Shown here one piece after another: positions 46,700-58,919 of a DNA stretch of 64,000 nucleotides. Made by a program: the position numbers and the translations under genes. The notes beneath the pieces are model-generated. The model did not search any database and had not been told where the DNA came from. It was given only the letters and a program-made list of their open reading frames with translations. Every line of letters begins with the position of its first letter. Within the stretch, counting starts at the first letter, position 1. The stretch is from Artocarpus heterophyllus (taxonomy: Eukaryota; Streptophyta; Magnoliopsida; Rosales; Moraceae): the NCBI GenBank assembly GCA_025403435.1, contig CM046348.1, forward strand, positions 14,756,034-14,820,033. The letters are read 5' to 3'.

Positions 46700-49600
46700 A
46701 ACTTTCGTATGTGTATAGTTTCATTGTTCTAATCCTTCAATATTCACTTCAGAGAAAGTGAATAATAATAACAATTATTATAATAATAATAATAAATTAA
46801 AAAATTCCAATATTAACGCCCACAAGTTATAAAAAATGGTTAGTTTCACTGATTACCCCTGGTTATATAACATATTTACTTTGGCACAACATTTGTTTTT
46901 GGAGCTCTAAGTAGTCTTGCTCTAAGTAGTCTAACTATCTTGACGTTTATGGAATATATAATTTTGTCTTATCTATTAACGAATTGTTTATTTGCAAATA
47001 GAATTTAACAAAAATGGCGCTGAGGGTTTCAAAATAGATTAGAAAAACTGGGATAGATTATGTTACAAAGTCTAGACAGGGTTCTTTTCCCTTTTGAGAT
47101 CTTTTTTTTTTTTTTTTTTTTTTCCATATTAGAGATGTGAGAGACATATTTGAAAAAAAAAATAAAAATAGATTATGTTACAAAGTCTAGACTTGTTACA
47201 TTCTTTTTTTCCTAAATTAGAGATGTGAGAGAGAGAGAGAGATTTTAAAAATAAAAAATAAAAAAAGACTTTCTCACAAGTCAAGACATGGTTCGTTTTC
47301 TTTTTGAAATTATTTCTTTTTCTGAATATTAGAGATGAGAGAGAGATGTATCTGAAAAAAACTAAAAATAGACTGTGTTACAAAGTGTAGACATAATTCC
47401 TTTTCTTTTTGAGATTTTTTTTTGTCCAAATTAGAGAGGTAAGAGACAAAGAGATGCATATTAGAAATAAAAACATAAAAATAAACTGTGTTACGTTACA
47501 AAGGCTAGACACAATTCCTTTTCTTCTTGAGATTAATTTTTTTCTAAATTAGAAATGAGAGAGATATGTATTTGAAAAAAATAAAAATAAAAAAACTGTA
47601 TTACAAAGTCTAGACATGGTTCTTTTTCCTTTTGAGATTATTATTATTTTTCTAAATTAAAGTTGTGTGTGTGTGAGAGAGAGGGAGATGTACTTGGAAG
47701 CAAAAAAAAAGAAAGAAAGAAGAAAAACTAAAATCGGCTATCTTACAAAGTGTAGTCATAGTTCTCAGACATGGTTCCTTTTCTTTTTGAGATTGTTATT
47801 TTTTTTTTCTAAATTAGAGATGAGAGAGAGAGAGATATTTGAAACAAAAAAAACTAAAAATAGATTGTGTTACAAAGTCAAGACATGGTTCCTTTTTTAT
47901 TTTTTTCCTAAATTAGGCATGAGAGAGAGAAAGAGATATATTTGAAAAATAAAAATAAAAATAGGCCATGTTATAAAGTCAAGACATAGTTTCTTTTCTT
48001 TTTGAGATCTTTTTTCTAAATTAGAGATGAGATCTAGAGAGAAAGATGTATTTGAAAAAAAAGAAACTAAAATAGATTGTGTTACAAAGTGTAGACATGG
48101 TTCCTTTTATTTTTTGAGATTTTTTCTAAACAGATGATATCTCGATAGAGAGACGTACTTGAAAAAAAAATAATTAATAGACTATGTTACAAAGTGTAGG
48201 CATGGTTCCTTTTCTCTTTGAGATTAGTTTTTTTTTTCCTCTAAATTAGAGATGGGATCTAGAGAGCCATATGCAGAGACGTATTTGGGGAAAAAAAAAA
48301 GAAACTAGAAGTATGCCATGTTACAATGTTTAAACATGGTTTCTATTCTCTTTGGGATTTTTTTTTTCTAAATTAGAGATGAGAGAGATGTACTTGAAAA
48401 AAAAAAAAACTAAAAATAGACCGCGTTACAAATTCTAGACATGTTTTTTTTTTAGATTAATTTTTTCTCTAAATGCAAGAGAGTTGTGTTTGGGAAAAAA
48501 TCTCAAAATATACCGTGTTACAAAGTGTAGACATAATTCATTTTCTTTTTGAAATTTTTTTTTTCCATATTAGAGATGTGAGAGACAGAGATAGGTGTAT
48601 TTGACAAAAAAACTAAAAATAGATTGCGTTACGTTACAAAGGTTAGACATGGTCCCTTTTCTTTTTGAGATTATTATTTTTGTTTAAATTAGAGATGAGA
48701 GAGAGAGGTATTTGAAAAAAAAAAAAAAGATTGTGTTACAAAGTCTAGACATCGTTCCTTTTCTTTTTGAGATTAATTTTTTTTTATATAAATTAGAGAT
48801 GAGAGAGATAGATGTATTTGGAAAAAAAGAAGAAGTAAAAGTAGACTGTGTTACAAAGTGTAGACAAGGTTCCTTTTCTTTTTAAGATTATTTTTTTTTC
48901 AAATTAGAGATGTGAGATATAGAGAGAGTTCTATTTGAAAAATAAAACTAAAATAGATTGTGTTACATTACAAAGGCTAGACATGGTTCGTTTTCTTCTT
49001 AAGATTTTTTTTTTTTTTTTTAAATTAGAGATGAGAGAGAGACGTATTTTGAAAAATAAAAAATAAAAAAGACTGTATAGCAAAGTCTAGACACAGTTCC
49101 TTTTCTTTTTGTGATTATTATTTTTTTTATAAATTAGAGATGAGAGAGAGATAGGGACGTATTAAAAAAAAAAACTAAAATTAGACCAAGTTGCAAAGCC
49201 TAGAGATAGTTGCTTTTCTTTTTTAGATTAATTTTTTTCCCAAATAAGAGATGAGATCTAGACAGGGAGAGATATATTTGAAAAAAAAAATAAAAATAGA
49301 CAGTGTTACAAAGTTTAGACATGGTTCTTATTCTTTTTTAGATTAGTATCTCTCTAAATTAGAGATGTGACAGAGAGAGATGCATTTGAGAAAAACCTAA
49401 AAATAGACTGCGTTACAAAGTATAGACATAATTCCTTTTCTTCTTGAGATTTTTTTTTTTTCAAAATTAGAGATGTGATAGACAAAGATAGACAAACTTG
49501 AAAAAAAGGGACTAAAAATAGACTGTGTTAGGTTACAAAGGCTAGACATGGTTCCTTTTCTTCTTGAGGTTAATTTTTTTTTTTCTAAATTAGAGATGAG

Positions 49601-49790
49601 AGAGAGATGTATTTTTTTTTAAAAAAAAAGACTGTGTTACAAGGTCTAGGCATGGTTCTTTTTCTTTTTGAGATTATTTTTTTTAATTAGAGATGAGAGA
49701 GAGATATATATATTTGGGAAAAAAAAAAAAACCTTAAAAAAGACTGTTACAAAGTGTAGACATGTTTCCTTTTTTTTAAGATTATTATTA
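46700..49790. repeat. Leader sequence plus minisatellite array, copy B
   Basis: A leader at 46700-47040 closely matches the leader at 26905-27230 (GTGTATAGTTTCATT, ATATTCACTTCAGAGAAAGT, CTGAGGGTTTCAAAATAGAT). It is followed by roughly 25 units of about 110 bp of the same type as array A. A variant unit with ACATTACAAAGGCTAGAC or ACGTTACAAAGG occurs near 47495, 48628, 48963 and 49525, which hints at higher-order structure. Every unit combines a T run, a GA run and an A run. Frames inside are artefacts. Confidence 0.9.
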
Positions 49791-49798
49791 TTACTGTC

Positions 49799-50167
49799 TA
49801 TGTAAACAACACTAAGGCTAGAGCCTTGATTTTGTTGCTTAGAGTCGTTTATACTTAAATGGTCCGTCTGGGGCATAAATTAACAGGGATAAATTTTGCA
49901 GACTGTTTGGGATCAAAATGACTTGCTTATTTGCCATAAATAGGTTGCGATACAAGTACTAGCCTATGTGGTTCCTCCATTAATCTATTTATTATTGTAG
50001 AAGATTGACTTTTTCGGTGTCTAAGAGGCTTAATTAGGGAACCTTTTATCTATCAAACAATCAAAGTAGGTTTGGCTTACCAAAATTTATTTTTCTAGCT
50101 ATTCTTTCCCTACGAAAATCATTCTTACTTTTCTTTTTCTTTCTTTTCCTTTTTCACAGCAAACAAC

Positions 50168-50204
<37 letters not shown>

Positions 50205-50645
50205 CATCCATGATGTAGATATAAAATTCCCTTGCCCTTAATAAAGTTTTTGTTTTCTCCGCTTATTTTCATCTACGTTTAACATTGCCCTAGTTGTCAT
50301 CAACAAGAAATAAGTAAACATTTTTAAGGGATTTTTACGATAGATTCTGAAAAGATAAGCTAATATCTGTCTTTAAGTCGACATATTTACGAGGGAAAAA
50401 AAAAAAAGATTGAGTCTATTAGATCCAAAGCTCAAAATAAAATCTTATCGAGATCCGCTCTTTTTTGGATAAAAACAAACATATTAATTAACTTTTTCCA
50501 TCAGGATAACGTTGCATCGCATGAACACTTATTACACTTCTATATATATCACCGCACAGTGACAGCACGGCCATGCTATACTAGTTCGCTCATAAAAGAA
50601 AATCAAAATCTAACATTAATTAGAGAGAGAAGTAGGATCATAAAT
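49799..50645 (+). repeat. Duplicated OMT 5' flank, copy B
   Basis: Homologous to 40056-41245 and directly upstream of OMT copy 3, without the SINE. Its left edge lies within ten bases of the end of the minisatellite array. A (TA)n run lies at about 50170-50203. The TATA-like TATATATAT at 50541-50549 matches that of copy 2. Confidence 0.88.
50541..50549 (+). promoter_or_regulatory. Retained TATA-like box of OMT pseudogene copy 3
   Basis: TATATATAT, about 100 bp upstream of the 50646 ATG, in sequence shared with OMT copy 2. The pseudogene may therefore still be transcribed, which is inference. Confidence 0.4.
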
Positions 50646-51217
50646 ATGGAACTAGACGAGGCAACTCTGAGAGGCCAAGCAGAAATATGGAAGTACATGC
50701 TCAACCACGCCGGTTCCATGGCTGTGAAATGCGTTTTGGATCTCCGAATACCCGGCATCATAAACTCCCACGGAGCCCCAATGAGTTTGGCCCAAATAGC
50801 CTCCGCGATTCCCGATGCTTCCTCCCGGATATCCCCCGCCTCGCCCGCATCATGAGGCTCCTGGTCCGCCGAAACATCTTCGCCGCTTATCAATCATCTG
50901 ACGGCTCCGGAGTCACCACTCTCTACGGTCTGACCCACTCGTCAAGATGGCTCTTTTTTGAGACGTATGATGATCAGTTGACTTTGGCTCCGATGTTTCT
51001 GTTGGAGACCAGTCCGTGGCTGATGTCTCCGTGGAAGTGTGCTAGCTAATGCGTCAAAGAAGGTGGCCTTGCCTTTGAGAAGGCCCATGGACGCGTTATA
51101 TGGGCTCCAGCGTGTGAGAATCCTGAGTTCAGCTAGCTGTTCAATGATGCAATGGAATGCACGGCCAGGATCGTTTAAAGGCCATCTTGTCCGAGTATAG
51201 AGATGGGTTCGGTTGCT
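50646..51217 (+). pseudogene. O-methyltransferase copy 3, truncated pseudogene
   Basis: The start MELDEATLRGQAEIWKYMLN is the intact version of the N terminus damaged in copy 2. One C is lost near 50825 (TCCTCCCGG against TCCTCCCCGG), shifting the frame after IPDASS. In the restored frame CAA has become TAA (51047-51049), AAG has become TAG in the NPEF region near 51133, and bases are missing in the ARIV region near 51175. AFEKAHG is preserved. Homology ends abruptly at GGGTTCGGTTG (about 51217), before the SAM-binding loop, and no exon 2 follows. It is closest to copy 2, with which it shares the 5' flank. Confidence 0.93.
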
Positions 51218-51603
51218 AAAACATGACAACTGATTAGTTGATACACAAATTAGGACATAGCATTTTTCATTTCGAAATATGGAAAAAAAACCTTCGTTTT
51301 AGTTCTCTTTCTTGGTGGCTCTCTTAGTCATTGCGTCATCTTATTTAGTTTCTTTTGTAAAATGTGTATTCTTTTGATTCGATCGCTATGCGTTCAGCGT
51401 TTCTTCTCCTATATATGACGCTTGCGTTCGGCTGTTCAAAAAAAACCATAAGGAATCAAAATCCTCAAAGAACAAAAATTAAAAGATAAAATAATAGAAT
51501 ATGAAAACTCATGTGAAGGTGTTACAAGTCTCCAATATCCTCTCATTTTCCTCTCGTTACTTTGAGAGTACAATTTCCCTTGATTTTATAGAAAATAAAA
51601 ATG
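51218..51603. other. Spacer between the OMT pseudogene and the LTR fragment
   Basis: Unrelated to the OMT copies, beginning CTAAAACATGAC. Nothing is recognised in it. Confidence 0.5.
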
Positions 51604-53556
51604 TGACGCCCTAGAAAGGGGGTTTGGGAGTTTTAGGTAAATAAGATAAAATGAACGAAGTAATTAAAAAAATAAATAAAGATAAGTGAAAAATAAATAA
51701 ATATCATCGGCGGTTACCGTCACGTGAATGCCACAAAAGTAGGACCAAGAGCTTATTCTTATTCATCATCATGTGGATGCTTACTACAAAGGTGGGCAGG
51801 TAATTAAAATACAATATCAAGAATAATAATACAAAATATTAAAAATCATCGTCTCTAAGATAAATTAAAAATATACAATTGATAGAGACGAAAAGACATT
51901 AACACTGGGACAAGTCGTACATTACACGCATCATACCATAGTTCTAAAGAAAAAATCATTTCAATCCAAAGAACCAGGTTTCGATCCTGAGTCCATCCTT
52001 CCTCTCCAAACCTGGAAGTGGGATTTTGAAAACAGAAAAACATGAGCGGAAGACTCAGCAGGATAATTAGTTAAAAACAAGTTATTTTAAAATAGTAATA
52101 AAAAACAGAGAATTGTTTACAAACCGTTCTATTTGAGATGAATCTCAAAGTCTTAACAAATCAATAAAAACACTTACTTGAAAGCAACTTAATAAAACAT
52201 CACCGTACGGGTTTTGAAAATCTGAAAGGAATATTAAAAATACAGTTCTTCAAAATCAAAGACATTATTTTCATCAATCATTCAAAAGGTCAAGCATTTG
52301 GCCCAAATAGTTTAAAAAGGGCTGCCAAAGAAAGGGACAAAAATATATGTGTATCCTACCTCATTTGAAATCTAATAACGTAAGCTCCAAATAAAATCCA
52401 ACATATGCTCCATATATGTTCAAAACCTTGAAAACTGCATTTAAAATCAGAAATCATATTTAACAAAAATTATTATGTTAATTTAATTATCAGTATACCT
52501 TTTTGACTCAAAATAACCATAACCCAAAATCATAATAATTTTTGAAACATTTCGGAACCATTAAACATTGAAAACTGAAGTAAAAACACAATTTTCCAAG
52601 TCCACAGTCGATCTGTCGAATATCCTAGTCTAGCCTGCCGAACTGCACAATTTGGCCTTCCGAACATCCAGACTGGCCTGCCAAACTTTTTCCAAGTTCG
52701 GCCTGCCGACTTGATGAATCCGGCCTATCGAACCTATGAATCCAGCATGCTGAAGATCAAGTTTGGCCTACCGAACTGGCAAAATCTAGAGACCCGAGAC
52801 TTCGAGTTTCGACGTCCCTAAACTCAAAATTCAAATTTAAAACCTATTTTCTCAATCCCAGAGCATAAAAATCATGTAAAAAGCATAGAAAATCATTATA
52901 GAACAAGTTTAAACCATTTTCCCCAAATTTAAACTCAATTTCACATTTGATTTGAAAATCAAAGAAAAATGTAAAAACTTGATTAAATCAAATTTTTGAA
53001 ATAAAGCGTAGATTCATTGTAAAACAAGTCCTACAAACTTAGATTAAACGTTAACTAAGCTCAATAAAGTTCAGATTCAACAATCAAAGAAAATTTGAAA
53101 ATTGAAATTTAAAAATTTAAGAAAAAGAGAAAGCTAATCTTTAATGGTGTTTTTGGATGAAAAACTTGATGATTGAACTTCAATCTTTGCTCAAATCTAT
53201 GAGAATGAAGCTTCAAATCAAAATTTTTGAGAGAAAGAAAGAGAAAGAGAGAGGGGGCTAAGCGTGAGAAAAAGGGAGAGAAGAAAGAGAGAGCGCGAAA
53301 AATGAAAAGGAAAGGGAAAAGAAAAAAGAAAATAAAGACCCAATGGCATTTTTGTAAATATGGAAAAAATATGGGGTAAAAATATCATTTGATATTTTAA
53401 CACTAAAAATCAAATTTTAAATATGAAAGATGCAACAAAATCTCCAAATGACTAAAGTTAACAACAACATTTATACGGGCACACTTAATAATTAAACTTA
53501 ACATAACTAACCTTACTTTAAAATTAAAAATCTAAAGTTAAAACCAAAACTAAATT
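51604..53556 (-). mobile_element. Truncated LTR related to the solo LTR at 29.3-31.6 kb
   Basis: It begins TGACGCCCTAG (plus strand), parallel to TGACGCGCTCC of the complete solo LTR. It shares with it TCCTACCTCA, several GGCCTGCCGAA-type words (52610-52770) and a GA-rich segment (53225-53310) in the same order. The expected TGTTACA end is missing: the similarity stops at the CACTA terminus at 53557, so that insertion, or a deletion with it, removed the end. Confidence 0.7.
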
Positions 53557-54564
53557 CACTACTACAAATTTTGCTTTAGTGACACCTATTAGACGATGGT
53601 TTTAAAGAAATCTATGTATGTAAGCGCGTTACGGAGGCTTCCGAGTTTTAGAAATCCGTACCGCGTTTTAGACTAAGAGTTATATTTAATCATCATCTAA
53701 AGTTTTGAAACAAAGATAATTTAGAATTACTAGTCAATATTGAAAATCAAACAAAAAACATGATTTATAAAAAAGTTTGCAAAAATACTAACTCCCTTTC
53801 TCAATCATTTTTTCTTTCTCTCTCTCTCTTTCACCCAAAGCTCCACTATCATTGTCATCGCTTTTGCCTTCAAATCCCATCACCTAAGTCACCCTCATTG
53901 TGGCTTAAATCCATTGCCTAAGCCAAGTCCATTGCTGTAGACACCAAAGCCACCCTTTTCCCCAATCACCCTCACCTTCCCTCGCCCTTATTGCCCTCAC
54001 CTCTGTCGCACTATCTACCACTGTTGGTTGGACATCCGCAAGTAGAAGAAATCATAAAACAAGTAATATAATTGTAAGTAAGAGCATTGTCCCACAAGGG
54101 TTGTGTTTAAGTTAGATTAATTACAAAAATTTGATTAGTTCTTAAATTATTTGGACAACTGATTACAAAAAAGAGACGTAACTAAAATTAAAATGAATAA
54201 AATAAACTAAAGAAGATGAAAATAAAATATTTAGAATTACAAGTGCACCTAAATAATTTACTTTAACCCTCTTTCTCTTCTTAATTAATCATAAGAAATC
54301 ATATTGATAGCCAAGCAACCTCTCTAACATCCATAACCCTTTCTCTACAGCATATGGAAATACCTAAAAATACCTTATCCGCTATATTCCTATGAGGGTA
54401 AAAAAGAAAGGGTTCATTAAGATCTAGGCCCTCTTTAATGGCTACACATGCTATGTGGTATATTCCTTTCCAACACAACATGTCATTCCATCCATGGGAA
54501 AACCCAAAATTCACTTTTCTAAGTGGATTAGGGTTACCTATTCAACAACTAAATGATGATCAAG

Positions 54565-54705
54565 CAACGAGTAAGGGTAGCCTAGTTAGTTGTAAGTCCC
54601 TCCACCTCAACTATAGGTTGAGGGTCCGAGTCACCATATGCCCCATTTGAAAGTGGTGGTAGTTTCTCCCCTCCCCTCTTGTATCAAAAAAAAAAAAAAA
54701 AGGGG
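54565..54705 (+). mobile_element. tRNA-derived SINE with 10-bp target duplication
   Basis: The body starts ACGAGTAAGGGTAGCCTAGT, has A-box-like TAGCCTAGTTAGTTG and B-box-like GGGTCCGAGTCAC, and ends TTGTATC plus a 16-A tail. It is flanked by the perfect direct repeat GATGATCAAG (54555-54564 and 54706-54715). Same family as the minus-strand copy at 40143-40270. Confidence 0.92.
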
Positions 54706-56159
54706 GATGATCAAGTATTTAGAGACATTAGGCTCAAATTAGAACAATCAATTTAGTAAGACAACATGCATTAAATTAAGAAAGAGCAATTAAAAGTAAA
54801 ATATTTAGATGATATTGCAATTCTAGACTAAAACGAAAATTAATTCATAATTGAAAATAAAAACACAATCTCAAAGATTTCAACATCGATCAACACGCAA
54901 TAAAAATAATTAAAGGAGAATAAAGGTTAAGGAAAAACTAGTGTATAAACCCTCCAAAACTCTATTGCCCTTCTCCTTCTTCTTGTCTCTTGGTATTTTG
55001 TTCTTTGAGATTGTTGAAAACAAAACCTTAAACTAAACCTAAATCTAAAAATAAAACTCTCAAAATAATAAGAATATTTTTTTTGTGTCTCTTTCCCAAA
55101 AAATGACCTGAAGAAAAGCCTTACTCTTTTTTTTTTTTTTGTTAATTTTTGGGCACTGTGCTTTTGCCAAAAGAGGAGCTTCTTTCAATTCTTTGCCGGC
55201 TGGGCATTTATTTCCTTTTGATTCTGCTTCAGCCAGCAGGAGTAGATGCAGGTAGGGATTCTAACGCACATGGACAACTGGCAAGCTGCAAGTGGCAGAG
55301 AGGATACATGGGGCATGTGTCGAAGTGAGGTTGGTTAGAAGCACGATCCAACGGTCAATTTTTGTGAGTTAGCTTCCGGTTGATTTTTGAGCGAATAGGA
55401 CTTGTTTAAGATGGTTTAATTTAATTTTTTTCTCCTTTTTTTTTAACCTATTTAAGCTCTAAAATTCTATACAGGTTCCATTTTCACCAAAATTACCTAC
55501 GCAAATGAGGATAAAATAACAAGTTAGAGGGGAAATTTAAATTAAAATTTTACAAAATTAAATTAAATTAATAATAAATAACTAAACATATAAAATCAAA
55601 ATAATGAAAAGTAAACAACATAAAATAAAACTTAGCAAAAATAAAAAAAAATTTAATAAAAAGAAATAAAAGTGCTTAGAACATAGCAAATTTTCATGCA
55701 ATTATGTGCAACAAAACTCTATTTTTATAGAGTTATCAATCACCGCTATCTTTGTTGCTCCATCAAAGCCTCGTTCGCGAATTTGTGACATTTGTTTCTA
55801 TGAGGGTTAGCATGATTGTGGAATTTGTTTAATTAGGTTTAGTTTTCTTGAATATTTTAGTTTGCATGATTGTGAAATTGGTGTGTGTGATTAGTTGATT
55901 GTTGAATTTGTTGGATTTAGTTATTTGTTGGTTATTGTTTTGTTAGAATTATTTGGGTATTTTATTTAGCATTAGTTTTTTTATTTAACTAGTTATCTAA
56001 TTTTTTTTTTATGTTGGATGATTTTATTGTTTGGTTTTAGTTGGATTTATGTACAAACTACTTACTGCATTTTGTTGTAATTTAGTTAGTGTAACAAATG
56101 TTTTTTATGTTGATGTACTTTATGATTATTTGGTTTCTTTGAAATGATTTACTTTATGC

Positions 56160-56720
56160 TTAAAGGATGCATGATGAATATGAGAAAGGGGTTAGATTTT
56201 GTGGATTTTGTGAAGATTAATGTCAAAGGGAGTAAGATTTATTGTTCTTATATGGATTGTGGAAATATTAGGAAACAATCATATGAAGATGTTATGTTTT
56301 ATTCGTACTGATATAAGATTGATTAAACTTATCAAATATGGATATGATATGGTGAGAATGTCCCTAATTCTTCATCGATGGGGAGATAAAATGTCTATGT
56401 TTATCATGTTGATGAGGAAGATGGCTGTAGTAACATAGTTGATATGATAAACGGTACGAAAGAATGCTTTATACAGCAGCTAGAGCTATTTGAGATGATA
56501 ATGGAAGATGCAGAGACATAATAGTATAACGAGTGTTCAAAGTTTGCTAAACTTTTTGGTCTTATTAGATTATAGAATTTGAAGGCATCATGCGGATAGA
56601 CAAATTAAAGTTTCACAAGACTTTTAGAAGTTTTACATGATATTTTTCCAAATTATAATAATAAAGTGTCACAAAAAAGATTTCATTTGAAGTTATTGTG
56701 TATGATTTAATATTGATATG
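56160..56720 (+). pseudogene. CACTA transposase (Tnp2-like) fragment
   Basis: Pieces in shifting frames match the transposase-associated domain (residues like FVDFVKIN, GSKIYCSYMDCGN and YGENVPNSSS) and the start of Tnp2 (MEDAET, CSKFAKLFGLIRL, NLKASCG, FPNYNN). Several stops and frameshifts break it. It ends shortly after, long before the catalytic part of the family. Confidence 0.75.
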
Positions 56721-58919
56721 TATTTTCGCTTGCATATTTTGTAATAACAATATTGATGGATCTACATAATCACAATTAAAAGAACAAATTGTAGTAAAAT
56801 ATTTCATATATATGCAACTTTCTTATTTTGGTTTTTTTATGTTTTCTAAAAAAAATATTTCTAATTTTTTAGATTATATTTATTTATTGATAGAGTAGTT
56901 TGATTGTTTAAGGCTATAATATAGACAAGCTATGAATATGTGACTTTTCCTATTTTCAATTAACATATGTTGTATTCCTATTTTGTTGAGAGTTCCATTT
57001 TATGCTTAATGCTTATGAATGTTTTGCCCTCATTTGCATGATTAGGAATTCAATTGGAGACCAAAAGATAATAATAATTTCAGCCTTTAAAAGAAATTCC
57101 ACGAGGAATTCGTAGGATGGAGATACCTATGGACTTACGTAGTGTTATCTAATTTTCTTTGTTTATATGGGATCTTGACATGTTTAGAATTTTCACTGAA
57201 ATGATATAGAAAATTTACTCGTTGTGGTATTTTGCTAATACTTGAGAGAAATTAATGAATACATTAAAGAGACTTAACTATCAACATAGGGAACAGACAC
57301 AATGCATTTAATTTGGAAATTCTTGCAGGATTAACTATATTAATGGATCAAAACCTCTATCTTTCTAGCAGCGAAAAAAAAAATTGTCTTTTAAACGATC
57401 GTTAAAATGTTCTTTAAGGTTAATAAATGTTGGTAGTTAATCAAAATTAAACGTCATCACTTAAGATCGATACTTATTTTACTATTTTGTTTCTTGAAAC
57501 AACTCATATACTTGCGAAATCAATCAACACCCTCTCAACTATCATAATATCTTTCAGTGGCATATAAATAATTTCATACACTATATAGTCGTAAGTTCTA
57601 AAAGATTGTATGATGAAAATTCCTTAAATTGTTTCAATAGGCAACCCCATTCTACTTGCACCTGCACTTAATCTTTTCGTGTTTCATATTGCCCTTCTAC
57701 TAAAAATAAAAAATAAAAATAATAAAAATAAAACCCCATCACTGCCTACAGTTTCCATATATTTGAGATTCTGCCAGAGCCATGTTGGTATGCATATATC
57801 GACAAGAATCATTTAAACAATTGATTATTGAATTGAATCAAGTAAATATAATGGACGTATACATTAATTAAGAGACACGAAATTAATAATTTATAAAGGA
57901 AATCTTACTAAAAGCAACCCAACGTACATAACGAAAAGGATACTATATCTTGGACTACGATTTACCAATTAGCTAATCGAAGAGCCAATATGATTATTTT
58001 TTACCAAATGCTAGCATTATACGCAAAATGAACTTTCTTTGGGACATATATGCAGTAAATGCATGTATGTAAATTCTTACTCGTCCATTCTCAAAGATAG
58101 CTTACATTTCTCAAAGAAAGCAAGTAGAATTATGGCAGAAATCCGCATAAGAATAAACACTGCTATCATATTATTGGGACTCATAATACAGCCTATAATA
58201 TTCCTTATCTAGCATGCAAATAGTGCTCATTCTTATGTCTCTCTCCCTTTTGTTTTATCTTCTCAAATTTCATATGTTTCGTACGACCCAAAGAAAAGAC
58301 TGGGTCTGTCTGTTTCTAAAAAATTTACTATACAAAAGTTTCGTCAAAGGTGTAATAACAACTTCAGGCATCTTCCTCCTCCGAAAAAGAAGACTTCTCC
58401 TGGTGCAAACACTGCAGCTCTTATGCAAAGTATCTTGCACGTTTCAAAAAAGTTCAAAGGCAAAGAAAGTTCCTCTTATCCCTTAAAATACAAATTTTAG
58501 GCATAAAAAATGTGTGCCAGATATAATGTATTAAGGTTGATTGTCGTCAGAATATATTACTCAAACATTCTGTCTCCTTCAGGAGTCAATAGTTGTTCAA
58601 GGATTTTTAATCTTCTCATTTGATATGTTTCAACTTTCTATTTACAATTTCAAGTTCAAAACTTGCCCTAAGAATTTTATATCAATAATAATTTTAAAGA
58701 ACTTTTAGTATATTTACAATATGTAGTGAATGTATGATAATACGCATATGTATTTGAGAAATGTCCATCTGTATTATTCTAATCTTGTTATATGTCATTA
58801 AACTTTCCAATAAGAATTCAGCATAATTACAAATCAATGTTTTATCTTTTGTTACAATTGTACCAAAATACCCTTACATTTTTCTTTTCTCTATTTCTCA
58901 CTTTCCTCCCTCGTCGACG
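56721..58919. other. AT-rich intergenic DNA
   Basis: Short frames only. Around 58325-58490 a plus-strand frame (FRQRCNNNFRHLPPP ...) looks slightly coding-like but has no start, splice context or recognised family. I do not call a gene. Confidence 0.45.

Larger units (their letters stand above)
53557..56720 (+). mobile_element. CACTA (EnSpm) transposon remnant
   Basis: The left end starts CACTACTACAAATTTTGC, a typical CACTA terminus, followed by subterminal sequence with repeated CCG.GTTTTAG words near 53640-53670. A Tnp2-like transposase relic lies 2.6 kb inside in the same orientation (56160-56720). No matching right terminus is visible in the window, so the element is truncated or its boundary is lost. 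The join of terminus and transposase into one element is inference. Confidence 0.6.

Noticed and set aside
47667..47945. 92-codon frame in the minisatellite
   Set aside because: It is formed by repeat units (GA and A runs) and changes with each unit.
58214..58486. 90-codon frame with hydrophobic start
   Set aside because: No family recognised; a different frame of the same segment looks equally coding-like, so neither is supported.
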